The position numbers were made by a program, and so were the translations under genes. Source: Oleispira sp. (GTDB lineage: Bacteria; Pseudomonadota; Gammaproteobacteria; Pseudomonadales; Oceanobacteraceae). Taken from it: a stretch of 56,471 nt of DNA. Where the stretch lies: the NCBI GenBank assembly GCA_016765295.1, contig JAESQF010000037.1:3703-60173 (forward strand). The letters run 5' to 3'. Below the pieces are notes generated by a model. It was not told the DNA's origin. It ran no database searches and saw only the letters and a program-made list of their open reading frames with translations. This document shows, piece after piece, positions 50,418 through 56,471 of this stretch; positions within the stretch are counted from its first letter, which is position 1, and the number at the start of each line of letters is the position of its first letter.

Positions 50418-52532
50418 ATGTCGACACTGAGTGACAACCCGTTATTACAGCCGCCTGCCGCTAATGCCTTACCGCTCTTCTCGCAAGTAAAAGCCGAGCA
50501 CGCTCAACCGGCTTTGGAACAACTACTCACTAGCAACCGTGAGCGTATCAATACCCTATTAGCCTCGATAAATTCAGGGGCAACTCCGGTTAGCTGGGAT
50601 GCACTCGTTACACCAATGGAAGCTTGGGATGATGAACTCAGCCAAGCTTGGTCGCCAATAAGTCACATGAACTCAGTAGTGAATAGTGATGAACTGCGTG
50701 ATGCTTATAACGCCTGCCTGCCATTACTCAGTGCTTACTCTACCGAAATGGGTCAAAACCAAGATCTATATAACGCTTATAAAAAGTTAGCGGATAGCGC
50801 AGAGTTTGCGACGTTAAGCACAGAGCAAAAGACAGCCATTGAACATGCATTGCGCGATTTCCGTTTAGCGGGTATCGCTTTAGAAGGTGATAAAAAATCA
50901 CGTTATGGCGAAATCAAACAACGCCTATCTGAACTCACCAGTAAGTTTGGTGAAAACGTGATGGATGCAACTCAGGCTTGGTCGAAAACAATAACGGATA
51001 AAGCAGAGCTAGCAGGCTTACCTGATTCTGCTTTATCTTTGGCGCAGCAGCAGGCTCAAGGAAAAGACAAAGAAGGCTATTTATTCACTCTCGACTTCCC
51101 TTCTTACTTCCCGATACTGACCTACTGCGAAAATCGCGAATTACGTCACGAGATGTACAAAGCCTACCTAACCCGCGCATCCGATTTGTATGCAGATGCC
51201 GGTGGTAAAAATGACTTTGATAACTCCGCCGTGATGAATGAGATTTTAGCCTTGCGTCATGAGCTCGCTCAGCTATTAGATTTTGCTAACTACGCCGAGT
51301 ATTCAGTCGCAACCAAGATGGCGGATGATCCACAGCAAGTAATCGACTTTTTAAGCGATCTTGCCAAGAAAGCAGTGCCGCAAGCCAAGCAAGAATTTGC
51401 CGAACTCAGCGCTTATGCCAAAGAAGAATTCAACATCGAAAAGCTAGAGCCTTGGGATGTGAGTTTTTATGCCGAGCAATTGCGCCAACATCGATACAGT
51501 ATTTCCCAAGAATTGATTCGCCCTTACTTACCGATCGATACGGTATTAAAAGGCATGTTCGAAACCGTACAGCGCTTATACGGCATCAATATTGAAGAAC
51601 AAACCCAGTTCGATAGCTATCACTCGGATGTTCGCTTTTTTCATATCAAAAAAGACGGCCAGTTAATCGCTAAGTTTTATTTCGACTTATATGCTCGTGA
51701 TAAAAAACGTGGCGGCGCCTGGATGGACGAGTGCCGAGTTCGCAGAACCTTAGCAGATGGTAGCCTACAGCTACCTGTTGCTTACCTAGTCTGTAACTTC
51801 AGCCCGGCGGTTGATGGTAAGCCAGCGTTATTAACCCACGATGAGCTTACTACCCTGTTCCACGAATTTGGTCATGGCTTGCACCACATGCTAACTCAAA
51901 TTAAAACCGCTGCGGTGAGTGGTATTAATGGCGTTGCTTGGGATGCAGTTGAGTTGCCAAGTCAGTTTATGGAAAACTGGTGTTGGGAAAAAGAAGCCCT
52001 CGCCTTTATTTCAGGTCACTATGAAACCGGTGAGTCATTACCTGATGATTTATTAGAAAAAATGCTGGCAGCGAAAAATTTCCAAACGGCGATGGTGATG
52101 GTGCGTCAATTAGAATTCTCATTATTCGATTTCCGCATGCACAAAGAATATCAGCCACAGTCGAGCGCTAGCGAAAAACTCAACTACATAAAAAGCATTG
52201 TCGATGATGTGCGTAGCCAAGTTGCGGTCGTGCCCGTTGTTGAATACAACCGCTTCCAAAATAGCTTTAGTCATATTTTCGCTGGCGGTTATGCTGCGGG
52301 TTATTACAGCTATAAATGGGCTGAAGTATTAAGTGCCGATGCTTTCTCTCGTTTTGAAGACGAAGGGATTTTTAATACCACTACAGGTCAAAGTTTCTTA
52401 ACTGAGATATTACAAAAAGGCGGTAGTGAAGAACCAGCGGTTTTATTTGCTCGCTTCCGTGGCCGCGCGCCAACAACCGATGCCTTGTTACGCCATTGCG
52501 GTATTCAGTCTACTGCGACAGGGGCTGCATAA
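50418..52532 (+). CDS. prlC: Oligopeptidase A
   Basis: This is a cytoplasmic M3 family metallopeptidase that degrades signal peptides and other oligopeptides. It has 704 residues from the ATG at 50418; the frame open from 50364 begins with a TTG and adds an unrelated leader. The zinc motif HEFGH lies in LTTLFHEFGHGLHHML, with the downstream glutamate region DAVELPSQFMENWCWE and the C-terminal SFSHIFAGGYAAGYYSYKWA. Its stop overlaps the ATG of the next gene (TAATG). Confidence 0.96.
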   Translation: MSTLSDNPLLQPPAANALPLFSQVKAEHAQPALEQLLTSNRERINTLLASINSGATPVSWDALVTPMEAWDDELSQAWSPISHMNSVVNSDELRDAYNACLPLLSAYSTEMGQNQDLYNAYKKLADSAEFATLSTEQKTAIEHALRDFRLAGIALEGDKKSRYGEIKQRLSELTSKFGENVMDATQAWSKTITDKAELAGLPDSALSLAQQQAQGKDKEGYLFTLDFPSYFPILTYCENRELRHEMYKAYLTRASDLYADAGGKNDFDNSAVMNEILALRHELAQLLDFANYAEYSVATKMADDPQQVIDFLSDLAKKAVPQAKQEFAELSAYAKEEFNIEKLEPWDVSFYAEQLRQHRYSISQELIRPYLPIDTVLKGMFETVQRLYGINIEEQTQFDSYHSDVRFFHIKKDGQLIAKFYFDLYARDKKRGGAWMDECRVRRTLADGSLQLPVAYLVCNFSPAVDGKPALLTHDELTTLFHEFGHGLHHMLTQIKTAAVSGINGVAWDAVELPSQFMENWCWEKEALAFISGHYETGESLPDDLLEKMLAAKNFQTAMVMVRQLEFSLFDFRMHKEYQPQSSASEKLNYIKSIVDDVRSQVAVVPVVEYNRFQNSFSHIFAGGYAAGYYSYKWAEVLSADAFSRFEDEGIFNTTTGQSFLTEILQKGGSEEPAVLFARFRGRAPTTDALLRHCGIQSTATGAA

Positions 52533-52825
52533 TGGGACAGAAGATCATTCAGAAACGCTTTATCGCCGGTGTTGTTTGCCCTAAGTGTGGCGAGATGGAC
52601 AAGATCCGTATGTATCGTGATGATGAGGATACCGAGCTGCGTGACTGCGTAGCCTGTGGTTTTACCGAAACCTATACTCAGCACAAAGAAGCGAAAGAAG
52701 CGGTTGCTGAACCGTTATACGAAGAGCTAACGACTAGGGTGACTCCGGTTGGCAAAGCGCTTTATGATGAAGAAGAAAAGCCGCTTAAAATTATGGACCC
52801 TGGGGCTAATCGAAAAGATCATTAA
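52532..52825 (+). CDS. yheV: YheV-family zinc-ribbon protein
   Basis: The protein has 97 residues from the ATG that overlaps the prlC stop by one base. It starts MGQKIIQKRFIAGVVCPKC, with CPKC and CVACGF forming a zinc ribbon, and has the typical ELRDCVACGFTE. The C-terminal tail after the ribbon is longer than in enteric YheV. The function is unknown. It is translationally coupled to prlC and followed by a terminator. Confidence 0.85.
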   Translation: MGQKIIQKRFIAGVVCPKCGEMDKIRMYRDDEDTELRDCVACGFTETYTQHKEAKEAVAEPLYEELTTRVTPVGKALYDEEEKPLKIMDPGANRKDH

Positions 52826-52834
52826 ATTTTCAAA

Positions 52835-52864
52835 AGGCGCATGGGGTTTCTCATGCGCCTATTT
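52835..52864 (+). terminator. Terminator after prlC-yheV
   Basis: The stem AGGCGCATG/CATGCGCCT (52835-52843/52852-52860) has an 8-base loop and is followed by ATTTT. Minus-strand use for the convergent membrane-protein gene (its stop at 52875) would be weaker, with TTTTG after the stem. Confidence 0.8.
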
Positions 52865-52874
52865 TGTGCCCGTT

Positions 52875-53351
52875 TTATAGAAAACTGACAACGACACTGA
52901 TAAACCATGTCGCCAATATGCCTGTCACCAACCAACGCACCATTAATATCCCCGCAATATTGTTTAAAAACTGAGGTTTCTTAATCCGTATAGGGGTTAC
53001 CGCCAAGTAAGATTCTAAGCCTTTGGTAAACCATAACCAATAAAGTATAAAGATTCGCAGAGCTACCAAAATTATCCAAGCAGCCAATAAATAAGGGTTG
53101 GTTAAGTCATCATCAAAGATATAGAACGGGCTTTCATAACCTGCCAGCAGCTGAATAATACCCAGCATTGCTGAAGGTATGCCAATCATTAAAATCAAGG
53201 TCATGGATACCTTATTGGCATCCGCTTGCAATGCAGGTGACTCCTCAATTAACGGACGAGCACGCTTTTGGATAAACCAAGCATTAGCTGGGCCTATCAA
53301 CATAATTCCAAACCAAAAGAACTTTAATAATAGCGGTATGATCACTGGCAT
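52875..53351 (-). CDS. Small membrane protein of unknown function
   Basis: The protein has 158 residues with four predicted spans: FFWFGIMLIGPANAWFI, LILMIGIPSAMLGIIQLLA, AAWIILVALRIFILYWLWF and the C-terminal ILMVRWLVTGILATWFISVV. No motif is recognised. It is a single gene, convergent with the prlC operon. Confidence 0.6.
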   Translation of the reverse strand: MPVIIPLLLKFFWFGIMLIGPANAWFIQKRARPLIEESPALQADANKVSMTLILMIGIPSAMLGIIQLLAGYESPFYIFDDDLTNPYLLAAWIILVALRIFILYWLWFTKGLESYLAVTPIRIKKPQFLNNIAGILMVRWLVTGILATWFISVVVSFL

Positions 53352-53433
53352 AGCAGCTCCTAAGTAGATTCTTATTATTAGTAATATGAAACTACAGGGC
53401 TAGCTCAGATAAACCAGTATGCTTGCACTAATT

Positions 53434-53985
53434 TTACATCGCGATTTGGATAGCTAGGCGATAACTCCTGCCATCACCGACTGTTACACTCGATGGGCCA
53501 CCCCCAGCAAGGTATTCTGTATCAAATACATTCTGAATATTGAAACGAAAATTGATATCACTTTTACTCAATTTCACCTTGTAGCTGGCACCGATATCAA
53601 CTCGAGTATAGGCATCTTTGACGATGGTATTTTCATTATCAGCAAAGCGTTCGCCTTCGTAGAAAGCACCGGCATTCAACGCTAACTGATGAGTTAATTC
53701 ATAACGCGACCAAATATTAGCACTCCAATCTGCGACATCAGCCGGGGTATTACCTTGGTAATGCTCATCTTTTTCATAAACGGCATGCAAGTTCATCGCT
53801 GATGCCATAACAAATAACTTATCACTCACCGCTCCTTGAGCTGCGACTTCAAAACCTTTATGACGCTGCTCACCCGCTTGGCTGGTACGCGTATCAAAGT
53901 CTGGATCATCAATATCTTCCGTGACTAACATTCCTGTCTTATTAATATCAAATACTGCGGTCGTCAGTAATAATCGCTCATCCAT
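53434..53985 (-). pseudogene. TonB-dependent receptor, C-terminal part (split by frameshift)
   Basis: The open frame of 183 residues begins MDERLLLTTAVFDINKTG and continues the barrel of the upstream frame, ending NIQNVFDTEYLAGGGPSS and the terminal strand SYRLAIQIAM. It is in the -1 frame relative to 53985-55517: restoring one G in AGCTG(G)ATGGATGAG would rejoin SWMDER. The first ATG overlaps the upstream TGA (TGATG), so coupled re-initiation is possible in principle. A split barrel is not expected to be a working receptor, though complementation cannot be excluded from sequence. Confidence 0.8.
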
Positions 53986-55517
53986 CAGCTGCCTTTCGCA
54001 CCCAGCTCAACTTGCTTTGCGGTCATGGCTTCTAAATCCATGCCATGATTACTATCACTCTCATCGTTGAGGGTTTCAGTACTTTGTGGCTCAAAGCTTT
54101 CGGAATAACTAGCATAGATTGTTGATTGATCATTCGGGCTAAACAACAGCGCCCCTTTCGGTAATAGAGATGTATTATCGGCATCCTTTTTATCCTGTTT
54201 ATCATAACGACCGCCAATAGAGACCTGCCAATATTCGTTCAGTGTGATTAAATCCTGTAGATAAATACCGTATTGTTGATACTCACTGATACTTTCATCG
54301 CTATCCGTTTTATAACTAATATCAGGACGGTCTGGCTCAGCTTGCCCAGGAGTATAAGTAAAACTATCCCCCGTCGTTTTTAATTGCCCGTAGTAATAAT
54401 CCAAATAATTTGCGCCAATCAACACCTGATGATTTACACCGGCAAATTCAAAATCACCATTAAAATCGACAAAGGCCGTTTTAAATTGCCAATCATCATA
54501 GCGATCATAAGGAGATGACTCATAGCTATCTCCTGGTTGATAACCTGCAGGTTTCTTCGCTGAAGATTCAAAGCGCTGACGGGTAAAACTTTGTTCGTTA
54601 TAACCGATGCTCAAATCCCAAAATTCATTCAACCCTAGCTCAAGGTCTATACCAATGTTTTCTACGGTAATATCAGTAAAAGCCCACGACATATCATGAA
54701 TGACCTTATCATCACCACTGATACCACCAATGACATTGCCACTCTCATCTAACCAAGCTCCGGTATCTAGACCCGCTTTATCATTGGTTTTATCATAATG
54801 AAAACTGACTAAGGCATTTTCTGAAATATTATAATCGAGTACCAATGCACCCAAAAAACGATCACGTTCGCGCTGCTCACCATTTTGATATTCGCGATCA
54901 AAATTGACATCTTGTTTTACCAAAGTTGTTCTATAGCGTAGGTCTTTACTCTCGGTTAGCGCGCCACCCGCATCGAGCATAAAACGCGTCGAGCCTTGAT
55001 CATCAATATCTGTTGATAATGTAAGTAGGTCATAATGTGTCGGCTTTTTCGTCACCATATTGACTAAGCCACCTGGGCCCGAAGTACCGTAGAGCGTACT
55101 GGAAGGACCTTTAATTACCTCAACCGACTCTAGCGTTTCAATGGGTTGCTGGTAGTGAGACCAGTGTTGATGGCCATCGCGTAAATAACCCGTACTTGAA
55201 CTTAATTCGAATCCACGCAAATTAAACACCTCGCGGTTTCTTTGCTTAGACCCCGCCGTCAAACTCGCGTCATTACTTAATACTTGTCCTAGCGTTGTTG
55301 CCAACTGCTCATCGATAATAGTGTTTGTTATTACAGAGACTGACTGCGGTGTATCTAATAACGAAACATGACTGCGCATAGCACCTTTCGCATCATCGAC
55401 TTTGTAATCATTAAAATAACTTCCAGAGATAACAACATCATCCAATTGAGCCTCTTCCGCATAAGATAATTGTGACATAGCAGAACTAACCGCTAAAAAT
55501 AAAGGAGAGTACTTCAT
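53985..55517 (-). pseudogene. TonB-dependent siderophore receptor, N-terminal part (split by frameshift)
   Basis: The open frame of 510 residues has a signal peptide (ending near SYA/EEA), the plug domain (SLLDTPQSVSVITNTIIDEQ, then IKGPSSTLYGTSGPGGLVNM) and much of the barrel, including the QYGIYLQDLITLNEYWQVSI segment and the FEPQSTETLNDESDSNHGMD extracellular loop. It stops at QVELGAKGS, where full-length receptors continue. The plug resembles FhuE/FpvA-type ferric-siderophore receptors. It is 14 bp downstream of a PepSY gene with a Fur box upstream, so the pair is iron-repressed. Whether the split is real or a sequencing error cannot be told here. Confidence 0.85.
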
Positions 55518-55531
55518 AATAAGGGCCCTGA

Positions 55532-56107
55532 TTAATAAATAGTAATTAGGTAAATAACAATTGCACTGCCAAAGCCCAAGAGTGCTGATATCTTTGAGCC
55601 TCTAATCATCGGCTTGGTTTTAATCATCATCCAAACTCCTGAAATCATCATCAATAAAATATAAATACCTAGAGCGATACCGAACACTGTAAATAAAGGG
55701 CCACCATGACCTTTATGAATCATCAGCATTTGACGCATGAAATCTGAATGTGAAACAGTCACAAGAACCGAATCTTTTTCCGCAGTTTTGGCTAACAAAA
55801 TACTTCTATCTAGAGCAGACCACTCATGCCCTTTGCGGTCTGAATATTTACTGGGTAATTTGTCTTCGCCAACTTTTTCTAAAATCGACGGCATTATCTT
55901 TAATGCTTCTTTTTCACTCTCGGGCCAGCTATCAAGCCCTAGACTATCGAACTGAAAACTAACCGAACGACTGGTTTTATTACCTTCTATTTCAAACAAA
56001 TACAGCGTGCCAGTAAGGGCATAAATAAACATGAGCATTAAAAAAAACACAGAAAGATAGCCGTGTAATTTCATCACCGTCATACGTTTGGGTTTTGTTA
56101 GAGACAT
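55532..56107 (-). CDS. PepSY-associated transmembrane protein
   Basis: The protein has 191 residues. A first span (VFFLMLMFIYALTGTLYLFE) precedes a periplasmic PepSY-like region, and two more spans close it (FGIALGIYILLMMISGVWMM and FGSAIVIYLITIY). Short PepSY_TM proteins often accompany TonB-dependent siderophore receptors and may reduce or release iron; that role is inferred. It is the first gene of the iron-regulated pair, just upstream of the split receptor. Confidence 0.85.
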   Translation of the reverse strand: MSLTKPKRMTVMKLHGYLSVFFLMLMFIYALTGTLYLFEIEGNKTSRSVSFQFDSLGLDSWPESEKEALKIMPSILEKVGEDKLPSKYSDRKGHEWSALDRSILLAKTAEKDSVLVTVSHSDFMRQMLMIHKGHGGPLFTVFGIALGIYILLMMISGVWMMIKTKPMIRGSKISALLGFGSAIVIYLITIY

Positions 56108-56167
56108 AGGGGTAACTAGGGTCAGAAAATATGGGTCGCATCTTAAATGACCTAGTTAATATTAGAC

Positions 56168-56186
56168 AGGAATGATTCTTATTATC
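56168..56186 (-). promoter_or_regulatory. Fur box upstream of the PepSY-receptor operon
   Basis: The minus-strand 19-mer GATAATAAGAATCATTCCT matches GATAATGATAATCATTATC at 14 of 19 positions. It lies 61-79 bp upstream of the PepSY start, consistent with iron-dependent repression of a siderophore receptor operon. Confidence 0.7.
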
Positions 56187-56343
56187 ATGTAAGATTTTGT
56201 CCCTTATGTCAGTATACGTATGGAGAGTAATAAAATTTATGGGCAGACAAAATACCCACTGATAACAATAACTGCGTAGTAATTAAACAACGTTTACGCT
56301 AAGGTGCGCGCACTAAAATTTTGATATGAAAGGAAGTAATCAA

Positions 56344-56471
56344 ATGAGAAAGGAAATTTTAATTTCTTTGTTAGCCCTAGGTTTAGCGGCTTGTGGCGGT
56401 AGTTCTAGTAGCAGTGATTCTGGTAATACTGATTCTGGTAATACTGATTCTGGTAATACTGATTCTGGTAA
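56344..56471 (+). CDS. Lipoprotein with tandem pentapeptide repeats (partial)
   Basis: The gene starts at 56344 after an AAGGA site and runs off the window. A signal peptide ends in the lipobox LAACG, followed by GGSSSSSDSGN and then TDSGN repeated at least three times. The repeats are 15-bp DNA units (GATTCTGGTAATACT, 56416-56430, 56431-56445, 56446-56460, then a partial copy). The acidic, Ser/Thr-rich repeat region is probably a flexible surface spacer. The number of units may vary between strains. Confidence 0.8.
   Translation, partial: MRKEILISLLALGLAACGGSSSSSDSGNTDSGNTDSGNTDSG

Noticed and set aside
1-56471. CRISPR array
   Set aside because: No regularly spaced repeats with unique spacers were found. 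The tandem repeats at 38983, 43081 and 56416 have no spacers.

Overview
The window is gammaproteobacterial, most likely a marine Oceanospirillales/Pseudomonadales-type organism. The call rests on protein content and gene neighbourhoods: ubiK next to the Mg-chelatase-like comM/yifB, rep next to a cytochrome c5, prlC followed by a yheV-like zinc-ribbon gene, a yrdA-type gamma carbonic anhydrase, and a subfamily I.1/I.2 lipase with its Lif foldase. The DNA is moderately AT-rich. No species is assigned.

Layout. (1) 1-9651, minus strand: the urea uptake transporter genes urtA-urtB-urtC (urtC cut by the window edge) and the urease operon ureD-A-B-C-E-F-G. Both operons carry sigma-54-type -24/-12 elements, and a perfect GCACC-N5-GGTGC NtrC-type palindrome lies upstream of ureD, so urea import and hydrolysis look jointly nitrogen-regulated. 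Three gaps inside the urease operon hold related palindromic repeats. (2) 10080-17293: housekeeping genes (SDR dehydrogenase, ubiK, comM, an EAL phosphodiesterase, rep, cytochrome c5). (3) 17549-17625: tRNA-Arg(CCG), followed by an accessory island to about 26.4 kb. The island has a HigB/HigA-ImmA toxin-antitoxin pair with two operator palindromes, a Cro/C1 regulator, an excisionase-like protein, an integrase lacking its catalytic domain, a 44-residue Asn-rich protein, an HTH protein, a highly structured intergenic RNA candidate ending in a strong terminator just before a NYN-domain ribonuclease gene, an HNH-like zinc protein, a RloC-like zinc-hook ATPase, a long perfect-type hairpin, and an Mrr-like nuclease remnant. 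It reads as a decayed integrative element turned nuclease/defence island. (4) 26450-31086: envelope genes (OmpA-like barrel, DUF3943 protein, BamA/TamA-type barrel, another small barrel) and a LysR regulator. (5) 31391-40462: a small lipoprotein and four exported DUF1254/DUF1214 proteins, interrupted by an EamA transporter, an HDOD protein and BluB. (6) 40791-49565: SemiSWEET, AraC and LysR regulators, a broken solute-binding protein gene, a HugZ-like protein, an SDR/phosphotransferase/histidine-phosphatase operon, and the lipase with its foldase. (7) 49709-56471: gamma carbonic anhydrase, prlC, yheV, a Fur-controlled PepSY plus TonB-dependent receptor pair in which the receptor is split by a frameshift, and the start of a lipoprotein with tandem pentapeptide repeats.

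The most promising unexplained object is the structured RNA candidate at about 21745-22005 beside the NYN ribonuclease gene. Other points of interest are the RloC-like/HNH pair with its 50-bp hairpin, the four DUF1254 paralogues, and the TGATG junction splitting the siderophore receptor. Everything here was read by eye from sequence. No database search or folding program was run.
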